Positions 33,560 to 46,925 of a stretch of 64,000 nucleotides of DNA are shown here, in pieces. Within the stretch, counting starts at the first letter, position 1, and every line of letters begins with the position of its first letter. The position numbers were made by a program, and so were the translations under genes. This DNA comes from Lichtheimia corymbifera B2541 (lineage: Eukaryota > Mucoromycota > Mucoromycetes > Mucorales > Lichtheimiaceae), in the NCBI GenBank assembly GCA_000697475.1, contig JNEU01000906.1, forward strand, positions 186,001-250,000, written 5' to 3'. The notes under the pieces were generated by a model, which had not been told where the DNA came from, made no database searches, and was given only the letters and a program-made list of their open reading frames with translations.

Positions 33560-35390
33560 GGTCGAGTGTGCCCAAAGCGCCCATGCCTCCCATCCCTGAT
33601 GCATATTCGTGGCAGTTTTTGGCATAAGTTTTCACAGCCTCGAGGATACGTTGGTGGCATCTTCAAATTTAGCAAACGCATCAAAGACCAGAGAACAAGC
33701 GGTTTTGGGTCGCACTGTACGAATGTTGGCAACAGGGAGCGCTCGAATAATGTGGATATTGTCGCAAGTGGTCTGAAAGCTTCCATCTTCTTTGAAGGAA
33801 TCGGTCGCCGTGGTTTACTTCTTTGTGCCATGTTTGTAGAATGTTGAAAGCAAGAAAAGGCTCCAAGTTCCCAACATGATTTCAAAGCTTCAGCCCATCC
33901 TAATAATAACGAGTACACAAAAGAGATGGATCTTGCGAGTGTCACTATTACCAATATAGTGGAGATGATCAAAACATCAACACGCATCATACCTTGAGAG
34001 TACCAATGTAACCAATATTATTTGCCAATTGCATCGTCGATATATCGTCTGCAAAGTACTGATCCATCGAGTAATTCGAGCCCTTTTCTCGTAGTGCCGA
34101 TTGTAATTGTGCCCTGCGCTGATCTTTTTGTCCAGGTATTGTTGTCCCGTACTTACTTATAGGCAAATTCAAAGCTCAAAGATCTTTAACAGGTTGGCTC
34201 GTTCGTTCCACGTGGTGGGTATGATGGCTGACCGCATCTCCAGTACTTGCCACTTGTTACTTGCTTCCAAGGTGGTTTTCATCAGCGTCAAGCGGTTCTT
34301 GATACATTGGACACCGAAAACAGCAAGGCTAAGGGCGGTGTCACACTTGGCTTCTTGTTTTGACCTCAATTCCATTTTCAGTGTCGAGGTCATTTTACCC
34401 ACCAATTTGTAGGTGGCCTCGAGGCTGTTGTTGAAGTCTTGATCGGCGTTTCCGGATGACGCTTCCATCGAAATTTGCTTGCGATCATACACCCGTCCGA
34501 TGCCATCAGCAAACACGTGATTAATCACGTTGTTCCATGTCCTTTCGTGTTCGCTGGGTTAGCTGATGTGCTTGAGCATGATCTTCGCACCTATTCAACA
34601 TGATACATAAAGTGACCAGGGAATTATTAACTTCATCCAATGCATGATTATGTGTATGTAGTGTTACTGTACCATGAAAAAACCACACGCGACATGGATC
34701 CCAAGTATCTGAAGAAGATAATAACCCGCTCCACCCAGAGCTCCACCCATGCGAAAGGTGCCTTGGAAGCACATCGACCAGGCATAACGAAACCAGCCGA
34801 GATACTGGGTCGACATCCTCGTACTTGGTGCTGCTTCTCGTCTTACAGTCTTCCATCCATAACTTGATGGCAAAGTCGATGTCTATATCATCGGTGCTTT
34901 TACAAGCAATATCCTGGTTTGTGACAACACAGTTGTGTCGCGAGAAAAGCTTGCCAACCGAAATTGATCATTGCGTTGCTCGTTAAGAAGTTCAGGGTGA
35001 TACGGTGAAAGCTTGGATACAGGGGTGCAAGACATTGTTAAGGAACATGAGGTCTCAAGGCGATCGATTTGTTGGAGAAGAAGCTTTGGCTTTTCAGGCG
35101 TGTATTGTAAGCTGATCGGCCCTGGGCTCCCAATTTCCTACAACATTGTTGTCAGCAATCATCAGCTATGTAATATGTGCCCTTTGTCTTGGACTTACGT
35201 TATGCCACCAGTCTTCATCATCATTTACTGGGGCGTGTCCCTCCTCCTCTTCCCCCACATGCTCTCGGTCGTCTTTAAAAAGACAATCAGCCTAAATTCA
35301 ATAAACGATGGATCAATCTTACTATCAAAATTCTGCTGTACAGCATCGTCGCTCACAAAATAAGGCCATCCACCCATCATACTTATCAAA
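33560..35390 (-). pseudogene. Frameshifted copy of a dispersed, unidentified gene family
   Basis: Read on the minus strand, fragments of one protein follow in order but in changing frames: GWPYFVSDDAVQQNF at about 35380, NDDEDWWHN before a GTAAGT donor, EIGSPGPISLQYTPE, then DIDFAIKLWMEDCKTR, LWVERVIIFFRYLGSM, NHVFADGIGRVYD, and ALSLAVFGVQCIKNRLTLM at 34330-34270. The tail is SMDQYFADDISTMQLANNIG, and the last part reads AVKTYAKNCHEYASGMGG. At least three shifts and an in-frame stop after IFEL break it, while some intron boundaries are kept. The family also occurs at 54600-55259. I do not recognise its function. It looks like a recently dead member of a multicopy fungal family. Confidence 0.7.
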
Positions 35391-35404
35391 AGCTGTTGAA
35401 GGTA

Positions 35405-35545
35405 CCAGCAATCAAAGAGTGATATGAAAGAAGGAGATGTGTGGGAGTGAAAATGGGCGACCACATCCTCTTTGTTTATATCTGCATTGTGGGCGTGGGT
35501 ATTTCTGTGATCACAAACAAGAAGAAACGGGTGATAAAGTACTTA
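35405..35545 (+). repeat. Short dispersed repeat, copy 2 of 3
   Basis: It matches 18408-18550 directly and 54204-54362 inversely (GAAGGAGATGTGTGGGAG, GGGCGACC, GCATTGTGGGCGTGGGTATT). It lies just upstream of the broken gene at 33560-35390 with respect to that gene's reading direction, as does the copy at 54204 for its own pseudogene, so it may be the family's old promoter region. Confidence 0.6.
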
Positions 35546-35854
35546 TTGAGAATGATGGTAATGATCACAAAAAGGAGGAAAGAGTGATAAAACGCTCGTT
35601 GTAGATGATATTGAGCCGATAGATTGGTGGGGCTCTCGGAAAAAGAGCCTAGGCGTGATTGATTGCCCATGATCTGATTAAAACAAGGAGGCAATATCCA
35701 TCAAACAAAGACATCAGACGCTTTATGTTTTCGAGTACCCTATCATTCATTATGCTCATATAGAATACATGTTTAAACGTGATTGTTTTAATACTGTACA
35801 AAAAGGATGGGTGTCTATTGGTAAAGGTAGGAGGATGTGGTGTAAAAATTACGA
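35546..35854. other. Short intergenic stretch, 3' side of LYS2
   Basis: No gene is seen. It is AT-rich toward 35740-35800, suitable for the LYS2 polyadenylation region. Confidence 0.4.
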
Positions 35855-38800
35855 TTAATGAGCACCACTGCGCATGAGCAAAGTGACGGGAGTATCGAGT
35901 TTGGGAAGTTGGTTGGTTGCAGAGGAAGGTTGTTCAGGGAAGAAACCAGCCTTGACAAGGTATGCATAATAAAGACCGAGCAAGTCGTTACCCATGGGAG
36001 GACATGTGATACCTTCATTAGCCAACACGGCCTGCGTGTGGCTATCGTCAAGTCGTGCGCTCTTTGTGGATGTTGGGAGATCATCAAGGACGAAATGCAA
36101 CAAGGGGAAAAGCGAGTGGTCTTGAGATTGAAGGGTGAAATCCATGAGCTTGTTACGCCAATCAATGTATTCGGTTTGCTTGACAACATAGCCATAAGTG
36201 GACAGAGTGCCAAACAAGTCATTGAAAGTGAATGTGGCAGGATGATGGGTCACTTGCATGACACCAAGCTTGGTGGATTGAGCATCATAGTAAGCAGCAG
36301 CACCCACCACAGCAGCAACATAATCGACGGAGCAGCAATTGACCACGTTGGCAATGGATGGGATATAACCAAGTTCAACACAACCCTTGAGCAAACGCCA
36401 GATAAAGTCATCCGAGTTGGTAACACCCGACTTGCTGTGACCAAGGATATAGCCTGGACGAATGATGGTTGCTGGCATACCACGATTACGAGCCTCCATA
36501 ATCAACTTTTCAGCAGCCCACTTGCTTTGACCATAGCCACTCTCAAGTCCTGTGCGTGAACCTTCCAAGTCATCGGTTTCGGGTACGGCATCAGACAAGT
36601 TGACATAGTGAGCGGTGTCAAGGACGGAAGTGGAGGATACAAAGTGGAAGGATTTGGGCTTGGTTTGAGTAGCAAGACGCATAGCCCACAATGTACCGAG
36701 AACGTTGGCAGCACGCAATTGCTGGTAAGGGTAAACCCAGTGGACAAGAGCACCATTGTGAACCACAGTATCCGTTTCTTGTGCAAGTCTCTCCCAATCT
36801 TGAGTCGACAAACCCAATTTTTCTTGGCCAAGATCACCACACACGGCTTCAATACGACCTTCCCAATCATCATTCCAAACCTGGTGGTTGACGGCAGCCT
36901 TCTTGACACGTTCCAAAGCGGATGCAGAATCCTTAGCACGCACAATACATACAGCAGTGGTATCAGGGTACGAGAGAACCTTGGCGAGAATGAATGCACC
37001 AAGGAAACCAGTGACACCAGTAACCAAAATCTTGCGAGCACCAGAACGATCGGCAGGCAAGGGTGCATAAGAGGATTCCAAAAACTCAGCAGCAAGCTTG
37101 GCTACATCACCTGCATAATCAACAGCCTCCTTCTTTTGTTGAGCAAATGATCCATTCTCAGCACCAGCACCAGTGGTAGTATCCTTAGCTTCAGTGGCGA
37201 GAAGCAAGTCGCTGTTTTGCAAACGAGAAACTTCACGAGCAAGACCACGGATTGTAGGCTCAGAGAATACAAGACCAAGAGGGGCATCCACTTGGAACTT
37301 TTGACGGATCTCGAAAATAAGGCGAGTAGCAATAAGCGAATGACCACCAATATCGAAAAAGCTTTCATCAAGGCCAATAACAGGTTCAGGGGATGGCAAG
37401 AGCTGTTGCCAAATCTCATGGATGGCACGTTCGTTGGGTGACATTTCAGGCAACTTGGTATCCTTAGGAGCAGTGGTAGGAGCTTCTTGGAATTGAGCAG
37501 TATCAGGGAAAGGCAATGCATTCTTGTCAGTCTTGCCATTAGGTGTCAAAGGCATGCGAACAAGTGGAACAAAGACGGATGGAATAGCATAGCTTGGCAA
37601 TTTCTTCTTGAGGTTGTCACGGATGTCCTTGATGAGACGTCGGTATCTGCGTCGAGAACGCACATCATTGCTGTTGCCCTTTTCCTCATCGCCATTGTCG
37701 TCAGTGGCGCTTGCAAACTCGGCATCAGCTGTTTGGACAGGAACAAAGTAGGCTACGAGTGTTTGTTCTTCGTTCTTGTCACGACGCACAAGGGTCACGT
37801 TCTCTCGCACCATGGGATGGGCTGACAAGTGGGTGTCAATTTCACCAAGCTCAATACGGAAACCACGAATCTTGATTTGATCATCGGCACGACCGGTGCA
37901 TTCAACATTGCCATCAGGGCGATAACGACCAAGATCACCGGAACGATACATGCGATCACGCTTGCCCTTCCAGAATTCCTTCCAGTCATTACCAGGTACC
38001 AGCGACTCGTCCTTGCCATCATCTTGATTAGGCGAATCCACAAACCAATTAGGAATGAATTTCTCAGCAGTAGCATCGGGTAAGCGAAGATAGCCTTCAG
38101 AAAGACCTGGTGCACGGACATAGATTTCACCGATTTCACCAACACCACACATCTTGGTACGGTCATGGCGGTTGACCACAAGCAACTGTACATTCACCAT
38201 ACCCTTACCAGCAGGGATGACATCCTTTTGTGAACTCAAAAAGGCGGGATGAGCTGCACGCGATGGCACCACATAATAGGATACAGAGCGCTGCGTTTCG
38301 GTAGTACCATACATGTTGATCACGGCCACATTGGGTGCGTATTTCTGGATACGGGCAGCATCACGCTTGCTGAGAATATCACCAACAAAAAAGGCGTTAC
38401 GCAAAGTAGGGATTTCGTTTTGGGCATGCGATGAGAGCAATTGACCCATAGCAGGAGTCAAATGAGTGATGGTAACTTGAGCACGGTTCATCCATTCAGC
38501 CAAACGACCTGGGATACCGATATCTTCAGAAGTAGGAACATGCAATTCGGCACCAAAGAACAAAGGCGTAAAGATATCACGTTGAATGGGATCATGGGCA
38601 ATACCCGAAAGCATGGTAAACTTGTCCTCATCAGAAATACCAAAGGTCTCAGCCATCCATGGATAAAAGTGTGTCAATGAAAAGTGACGACCACGCACAC
38701 CTATATAATATATGCATATTAGCCATCTGTGTACCTTATATCACCATCATCATGCCAACAACTTACCCTTGGGAATACCGGTACTACCACTGGTGAAACT

Positions 38801-40278
38801 AAGAGTACCAATGCTATCAGGACCAATGACAACGCCGGTGTTTTGAGCAGCCTTGCTACGAACAGTATCCAACACGTCGGCATTGCCGTCAATACCGCCA
38901 GCCAATACACCATCCTTGCGTAATTTAAGCTTGGGGATCTCGCATACGATATCCTGCTCCTTTTGAATGTATTCGCGTACAGAGGGTGCAAGGACACCAG
39001 CTTCCTGCAACACGATCAAACCACGTGGTTTGGCGACTGACAAGTAAATCTCTTGACGAGCGGGTGGATAAGCAGGGTCTATCACACACATAGCCATGTT
39101 AGTTCTTTTTTCTCACTTCCTCTAATCATCGAAACTTACCAATAACACTGAATGTAGCACCAGCCTTCAATACACCCATAATGGCAACCACAAGGTCAAC
39201 ACCACGATAAGCGTAGATCATGACCACATCCTCTCGCTTGATACCATTGGCCAACAAGTAGTGAGCCACCAAATTGGAAGCATGGTGAATATGTTGATAG
39301 GTGTAAGTGACTGTGGATCCATCATCATGCGATTCAACAACGCAAGTGCGTTCGGGATGCTTTTCAGCATTGGCAGCAAAAATATCCGTAATGGCACCAC
39401 GCCAAAGTGACCAATGGAGATCGGTTGTAGGATCGGGCAAAGGTGAGTCAGCGGATTGATAATCGGATAATGCAATCTGACCGACAGGTGTGTCGGGGCT
39501 TTGGGAAGCTGTTTGCAAAAGCGTGGCCATTTGAGAGAGGAGATAATGGATACGGCTTTGAGAGAACAGGATTTGATTGTAGACAATGCGTACTTGGATG
39601 GGTCTCAGGAATGAAGTACGCAAGGACGTGGATGACTCGGGACTGGTGATAAAGATGGTTAAATCAGCATTGGCTGAGGTGGTGGAGAGCTGCGATTGAT
39701 GTGGGGTGTCGTATTCATTGTAGAATCGTACACGGAATAATGGGCGACGGCTATCTGGATCAGGTTGTCCCTTGTCCATCAATTCCACAAGTTGTTCAAA
39801 TGGCACTTCTTGTTCCAATGCTTCACTTTCCACCTATGACATACATACCATGATCAGCCCATTCCCAGTCATAAAGAGAAAAAGCTTCCTTTATCCCAAT
39901 TCTTACCTGATGCACCATGTTGACGACTTTGCTAAAAGTGTCCTGTGGATTGACATTGAGACGAAGAACAAGGGTATTGTTGGAGGGAGACGATGTTCCG
40001 ACTGCAAACTCCTCATCACCAGTGTATCTTTGCAAAAGCACGGCAAAAGCAGCCAATAGAATAGAAAATGGCGTAGGACGATCATTATTTGACGTCGTTT
40101 GGCCCACGGAATGTTGCAGAATGCTCAGCAAGGTTTGTTCAGAGAGATCATAGCTTTGAACTTCTTCAACAGTGCGTGATGGTAGCGGACGTGGATAATC
40201 CGTCGGCACTTGGAGATCGGTCAAGTTTTGTAGGCGTGCTTGCCATGCTTCAAGCCTTGCAGCAGTAGATGATGACAT
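35855..40278 (-). CDS. LYS2: L-2-aminoadipate reductase, large subunit (1407 aa)
   Basis: Four exons join in phase: 40278-39907, 39833-39140, 39078-38767 and 38700-35855. The domain order is that of fungal Lys2. An N-terminal region related to condensation domains (about 1-230) comes first, then an adenylation domain with GTLSFTSGSTGIPKG (about 445-459) and MYRSGDLGRYRPDGNVE (about 710). Next are a carrier domain with DIGGHSLIATR, whose serine takes the phosphopantetheine arm (about 905), and a thioester reductase with VTGVTGFLGAFIL (about 1020) and the catalytic YGQSK (about 1180). The enzyme activates, tethers and reduces 2-aminoadipate to its semialdehyde in the fungal lysine pathway; it needs Lys5 to load the arm. 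Yeast Lys2 is nearly the same length (1392 aa). The gene appears intact. Confidence 0.97.
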
Positions 40279-40841
40279 GATGTTTTTGTGTGTAGAGTGT
40301 GTGTGCAATATGTACAAAAGAGTGGAAGCAGCAGCAACAAAAGAAAAAAAGAAACAAAGAGTGAGACAATACGCCAAAGATGACAACTGCCTGAAATATC
40401 CAAAATGGCCCAAGATCGAGATGAAGATCAACAGTCACTCGGAGTTGGCTCGTAATGATAATCAGCATGATTTGTGCTTCGATAATCTGGTGGATTGTCC
40501 CCCGCTACTGATGGACTATCTATTTAAGGTGCTGTCATTATAGATCGGCATTGGGTGGTGATGGAAGATAGAGTAATACCATTTTCGTCTCAGCACACGC
40601 ACACACACGTTTGCCAAAGCAATAAATTGCTGCCACGGTTGATATATGCTGCAAAGCTTGGTTGTTGCTTCTTGATTATATTAGAGTATTGATATAGGGA
40701 TAAACGAGTAGTAATGGTGTAGTAGTCATACAACAGGGGGAACAACGATAAATGACAAGATGCGTAGAATGATGCGGAGGAATAGTAGAGTGGATGATGC
40801 AGGATGTGTGTGATGAGAAGAGAGGAGGTTGCTGCTGTAAA
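40279..40841. other. LYS2 upstream region and KEI1 3' flank
   Basis: Both neighbours are on the minus strand, so this stretch holds the LYS2 promoter and the end of the KEI1 transcript. No gene is supported. An ACACACACACACG tract lies near 40600. Confidence 0.45.
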
Positions 40842-41647
40842 CTAATCCAATCTGTGACCATGTTCAATCTCATCCAAGTCTTCATCGACAGCTGCTGCCA
40901 ACTTTGAATAGCGAGCTCTACCGAGGGATCGATAATAGACTGTGAGCACAATGGCAAAGTACACCTACAAATGGATGTTTCAGTAAGGAATATAAAAGGG
41001 TGTGACACAGATTGAGCCTACTTACATGAACCATGCGCAAGCCCACCAGCATAATAATGCTCACAATGCTCTCCATGCGGAATACGTCGTCATGCTCCTT
41101 TTGTTTGGATGGGTCATCTGCCAACTCCGGCAAGCTGTGGTCGGTGTACACATACCACTTGACGGCAAACACTGCAGTCGTCACAGCACTCACAAAGCAA
41201 TCCAACCAGTAGAACATTGTATACCAACGAACAATTCGAATGTTATCCTAGGGACAAAGAATGAGATATCTATTCGACATTATATAAAGTAGCTGCGCTC
41301 TTACCGTGTGGAGGCCATAAAGACCATAAGCAAAAATACCGACACCACATAATGAGTAGATATAAACGGCAAATGCAATAGGATCGCTGGTATCAAGTGA
41401 AATTAGGCCGTAGAATCCAGATAACTTGTTAAGCTATCGAGAAAAAAGGTGAGTCATGGGAGGAAAGGAGACTGTAAGGTTTTATAAAGTGCTTACAATG
41501 CCAAAGATGGTGATGATGAGCACGCCTGTTGAAGAGAGTCATGAGTCGATATGAATGCGAGTAATGGCATTCCTCCCCCCTTCACTTACCAGTTTCAATG
41601 GGAATGAAGCCAAAGCATGTGCGTGATTTGCCAGTGAGAGCAGCCAT
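40842..41647 (-). CDS. KEI1: KEI1-like inositolphosphorylceramide synthase subunit (186 aa)
   Basis: Five exons join in phase: 41647-41590, 41525-41497 (29 nt), 41433-41305, 41247-41026 and 40964-40842. The start CFGFIPIETGVLIITIFGIL, followed by LNKLSGFYGLIS and a later FAYGLYGLH, is the family pattern of Kei1, with four predicted membrane helices. The C-terminal tail after the last helix is cytosolic, with YYRSLGRARYSKL and acidic residues. In yeast, Kei1 activates Aur1, the Golgi enzyme that makes inositolphosphorylceramide, and takes part in its localisation. The assignment rests on the helix pattern and these motifs; other small tetraspan proteins are possible. Confidence 0.75.
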
Positions 41648-41890
41648 GGTGTTGTGTGTGTTGGTAAAAGAAAGGGATTGTTGTGTACCCAGCTCGGTAA
41701 TAGCGCCGGATAAAGATGAAGCGGATTCATATAACCATCATCACCACCCCCGATGCCATTTTCTGGAACCGCTGTGGAAAGACAAAAAAGAGCTTATGAG
41801 AATATAGGTAGAACAAAAAAGACATTTATTGTACATGGTAGCTACAAATAGATAAGCACAAATAAATATAATACAAAGTTTTTTCTTTCT

Positions 41891-44800
41891 TTAGACAGGG
41901 AGCATTGGTGTAGAAGCACGTTTAGCTTCAGAAGCCTTTGTATGTGCATGTGACAAACGATCAAATACATTGTTACGGGTATATCTTGCACCATTGCTGG
42001 CAGTAGAAGAGGTGGGTGATACTGCAAATTCTTGCTGTAATGGCGAAGGTTGGTGGTATACATTATTGCTGTCGGTGGTGGTTGTGGCTAGGCTGAGTTC
42101 ACGCATGGAAAAACGGCGCCGAGAAGCCGAATCAGCCAACATTGGATGATGATGTTGATATTGTGGTTGGGGTTGTTGCTGCAAAGAAAAGGCTCGACGA
42201 CGACGACCCAATAGCAAGGAGGGAGTGGTAGGTCGACTCGAGCTTGTATCAGAGGAACGACGTTGCATAGCATGTGATGACAACAACGACGACGACGAGG
42301 TGGTGGATTGCTCAGCCTGCTTTTGTTCTTGTGCCGACATGAGTCCTGCTTGTACAAGTTGCTGCAAAAATTGATCAGGTGATGACATTGAACTGCGACG
42401 TGCAGCTGCAACAGGTGGACGCTCTACAAGTGATTGAGGTCTCATAGGTCGTAAAGTGGGGCTAGGTTGTGGTGGTGGTAGTTGTTGTTGTTGGAAGGCT
42501 GTCTTGATAGGCGAACAAGGGACCGGTTGTATCATTTTACCGCAGTTGCTGACACCTTCATTGTAAATCTGATCAAAGATAGTGCCATATTGCTGATAAT
42601 GCTCCTCCACACGCAAGTCAATTGCAGAATCATCATCGTCACCATAACCAACCGTGGTTGATTCAGTCGATGAGAAACCGGACATGGATGATCTTCTTGA
42701 TCCATTCTGTTCTTGCAATAATAAAAGCGATGATCTTCTTGAGGAACTTGTTTGTTGCTGCTCCAAACGCCGAATACGCTTCTCACTTTGTATGGCAGTC
42801 TCCACAGCCTTGTCTCTCATAACAACAAGCGTATGTTGCAAATCATGCACGGTCTTTTCCAATTGTTGCATTTGCATTTCATGCTGATGTTGATTCATGC
42901 GCAAGGCTGTTGTCTCCGTCACCATAGTCTCAAGCACCTTTTCAGCTTCATCCAAAGATAATGATCGTACCACCTTGAGTGCCATTTCATGGGCAGTGTC
43001 CGGATCAGCATTTGCAGGCAAGCTATATCGTTCTTCAAGTGCATCCATATCCAACCATTCATCTTCATCTTGGTCATCATCGTCATCGTGTGGTTTGGTT
43101 CCCATGACTTGGTCGGCAAAAGTGACATGCTTGGGTTTACGTTGCCTTTGTTGCTGATGACGAAGATCCACCTCGACGACTTGTTCCTCTTCTTCCTCCT
43201 CATCATTGAGAATTTCATGAGCAGCATCATTTTGAAGCGATTGAATACGTGCATTGATAAATGACATTTCAGCACCAATCGATTCAAGACGTTCATCCAT
43301 ATACTGTTGCATGGCTTGATCAAATTGCACCATTTTGTTGCTGCCATCGTCGACATCATTGCCATACAAATGATCACGCTCGCTCTGTAATTCAGCACGC
43401 TTGTTGGCTAACTCGGATCGCTTGGCCATCAATTGCTGCATTTCCATGAGTGCCTGTTTACCATGAATGTATTGACACAAGGCACGATCCAACAAGTGTT
43501 TCTTTTTTGCGGCTCGCACTTCAACAGGAATATGACTGGCAGCAGCAGCACCACGGTGATGACGACGGCTACTGTTGTTGTTGCTTGTGGAAGAAGAGCG
43601 ACGTCGCAAGAACCCGAGATGTAACAAATCCGCACAACGGGATAGCATACGATCATCAAGGACACCACCTTCACGCACGGCCTTTTTGACAATCTGGACA
43701 ATCTTTTGCAGCTTATCATTGGTGACCACCACTTCATCAGAGCGTTTACGCAGCATCACTTGGACTTGCTTATTCTCCATCTCAAGACGTCTTCTACGTT
43801 CAGCATCACGCTGTTGACGACGACGCAATTGTTGAATCTCACGTTCATGAGCAGACATTTGTTCCTTGACACGCAGGGTCTCCTCCTTCATGCGCTTGAC
43901 CATACGTCGCTTCTCGAGTTTGAGACTCTCCACATGAACACGTAAAGCACGCAACATGCTCTCGTTTTGGTTACGACTGGCTTGAATGGCACTGGATGTT
44001 TGTGTGAATTTCCTTCTCATATCAGCGAGTTGCTTGGTCTTGAGCTCATAAGCATTACGCAGCTCCATGATTTGTTGCTTTTCTTTGGCTACACGTTCAA
44101 TGCTTGCACGTCGTGGTTTTTGCTGCTGCTGCATCAATACAGCATGGTCGCGCTCACTCTTGATGGCACTCATTTCATGAACCAACTGGTTGAGCTTGTG
44201 TTCAAATTGTCGTCGCATATCATCATACTCGGATTCACATCGCTCCAATTGCTGCACAAGCTCCTCTTTGACGCGGATGTCGCTTTGCACTTGTTGAATG
44301 ATACGTGCTAGTTGTGGATGTTCACTTAGATCGATATCTTCTTCGTCGTCCTCATCATCATGATCCTCTGGTGTGGCCATTTCATTGGTTGTTGTCGTTG
44401 CAGTAGCAGTAGTAGCAGTAACATGATCATGTGGTGATTGCTCGGTCACACTCGTGCTTTCCCAATCCGCTGGTGGTGTCTATAACATTCAAATGAGTCA
44501 TCTGCTGTTTTTAACATTCATGAGACACACTTACCACACTTTGTATGTCTTCTGATACCACTTCAGAGGTATCCAGCATCAGAATATCATCGGGATTCTC
44601 CATATCAGCCGAGGATTTGAATATCTAAATATGCACATAAAGAATAAGATTGGGGGTTGCATGGGTTACACAAAGGATGCAGGGCTCACCTGTGCGTGTT
44701 CTTTGGACTAAAGTATCATGGCAACACAAAGAGGACGAGTTAGTTCCAATGTTACGTCATGGGATGCGTTATTGACACTATGTACTGTACCTTGACATTT

Positions 44801-46925
44801 TCAAGCACACGTAATCCTTTTTCGATTTCTGATCTGGCCTTGGAAATAGAATCGCGGACTTCACTACGGATATCCTTGGTATTGAAGATGCTATTGACAG
44901 GCTCCATTGTTTCTTGCAACCAGCGATTAATATCATCATGGTCAGTGGGTGCCACAGGGACTGGAGGGTGTGGCACCTTGCTTGATTTGCGAAACGTGAC
45001 ATGGCGATGATTCTTTTTATTGCGACGATGGCGACGTGCAGTGGTCGTGCTGGTACTTTTTTGTTGCCTAGCAGATGTCAATGGCGGAGTACGACGTCGT
45101 TGTGATGGAGACGCTGTCATGAGTTGTAAAGCATCCATCACGGGGCCTTGGGTGGATTCAACAAAAGTGAGTCGTTCACGTGTATCCTCCAATTCATTGC
45201 GTAAATCACGAATAGTCCGCTGATAATGGGCAATCATGGGAGCAGCAGTAACAGCAGCATGGTCACCTGATGATTGTTGCTCAAGTAGCAATGTGTCACG
45301 TTCAGTCGTTACTTGACATAGCTCATCTGAAGTTGCTTGGACTCGAGAACGAAGACGATTTACTTCATGTCGTAATGCGTCCATCTCACTCCTTGTGCTT
45401 GTAGAAGGATGATGATGACCACCAGTAGTAGTAGTAGTATTACGCAGCATATTGAGCTCCATCTTGAGTCGAGCCACTTGGGATCGTAGTTGAGCTACTT
45501 CCACAGAAGAACCTGCAAACTCTTGATTGATCGTAACTCTGTTCTTGATATTGCGTGCACGGTTGGCGTATTTCAAAGTGCTCAACGTCTCAACAAAGTT
45601 GGTGTCTGCTGGGGAAACGCATGCCATCATCAATGTTTGACTATTGCCGCCCAACGAGTCTTGCAACAACCGTGTCAGCTTGGAATCACGGTAAGGAATA
45701 TGCGTCGACCGTCTTGCTTCATCACCCAAGGCACTAATGACATTGCCAAGCGCAAGCAGACCAGAGTTGATGGCAATGCCTTCACGGGCACGTTCACCTT
45801 GTGCATTGGTGCGTTTCAGCTATATGATTCAGCCAATGAGCAACATGCTTTCGTTGACAATGGCAAGTCGTTTTACTTACTCTTTCAGAACCAGCGAGAT
45901 CAACGAAATGGAACTTGCTCACAATGGTCCTGCTATTATCGGTAGATTGTTGTTCTTCATCGGCGTCAGGAGGAAGCTGTTGTTTAAGAATGACAGAAAA
46001 GATGGCATGTGATCGAGACGACACCGCGTTCATATCAGTGGATCCCGTGGTACGACACAATGAACCTTTGGTGAGGTATCCCAGTAGTTCATCAGGGTCA
46101 TGGCATGGTTCTTCACGTACACCACTCCAGTAGATGTTGCCTTGGACGTCTTCTCTTATGGAAATCTCATTGCTACGTCGTCGATGCTGTTGCATATTGA
46201 GTAGATCCACCAAATCTTCATTATAAAGTTCTAGAAATGATACAAAGACTTGTGCATCATACTGTTCGCTACTGTTTGCTTTTTTGTGTTCGATTCGCTC
46301 ATATAAATCACGAATAAAGCGAGGAACAATGCCTGCAATATGTTGTATGAGACATACAGTTATAAAACATTCAATCTTACAATTTACCTTGCTGGTCTTC
46401 AGAACCGGTATTGCCATCAATGGCTGTTCCCATGCTGTATGTTTTTCCTGAGCCTGTTTGACTAAAAGTAAATGATGTCAATACCAAGTATAACACGGGG
46501 ATGATGAGGATGATATAATTTACCCATATGCCAAGATGGTGGCATTGAAACTGTAAAAGAAAAAAGGAACATGATGTTTGAGAAACATGGAGCATTCAAG
46601 GGAGAGCGTTGCAAGTTGTATTACCCATCAACGTATTTTTCCACAAGTGGTAGTACGCTCGAGTCGTAAATGTGATGTTGTGAGGATTGCGTGTCATAGA
46701 CGTGGTCGTATGTAAATGAATGATCCTTGCCGATAAGGATCTGCGGTTGACCTGGAATGAAGGATATGCACTCTGCAGAGTTGCACAATCGCTCTTTTTG
46801 TGTCAATGGTCGTACTCGTAAGGCAACCCTGTATATGAGAATGTCAGTCTTTTCTATGCCTGTGTCGATGATGTGTGTGTGTTGATTGTATATATATCGC
46901 ACCTTACTGCTGTCGTGGTGGCCAT
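41891..46925 (-). CDS. Kinesin-4-like motor protein (1501 aa)
   Basis: Nine exons join in phase: 46925-46903, 46828-46625, 46550-46524 (27 nt), 46461-46388, 46332-45881, 45819-44791, 44707-44690 (18 nt), 44624-44535 and 44479-41891. The motor domain is N-terminal (about 1-370): [12 protein letters not shown], the P-loop [14 protein letters not shown] split by an intron, [10 protein letters not shown] (switch I), DLAGSER (switch II) and [20 protein letters not shown]. The neck block [16 protein letters not shown] is typical of kinesin-4 (KIF4/KIF21). The rest is coiled coil broken by acidic linkers, with a low-complexity Gln/Ser-rich tail. Kinesin-4 motors move toward microtubule plus ends and act in spindle midzone or organelle transport. 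No WD40 tail (as in KIF21) is present, and no obvious Cys-rich chromatin-binding tail (as in KIF4) was seen. Confidence 0.93.

Noticed and set aside
42088..44311. Many long plus-strand frames opposite the kinesin tail
   Set aside because: They mirror coiled-coil and Gln/Ser-rich codons of the minus-strand kinesin; none has its own motifs.
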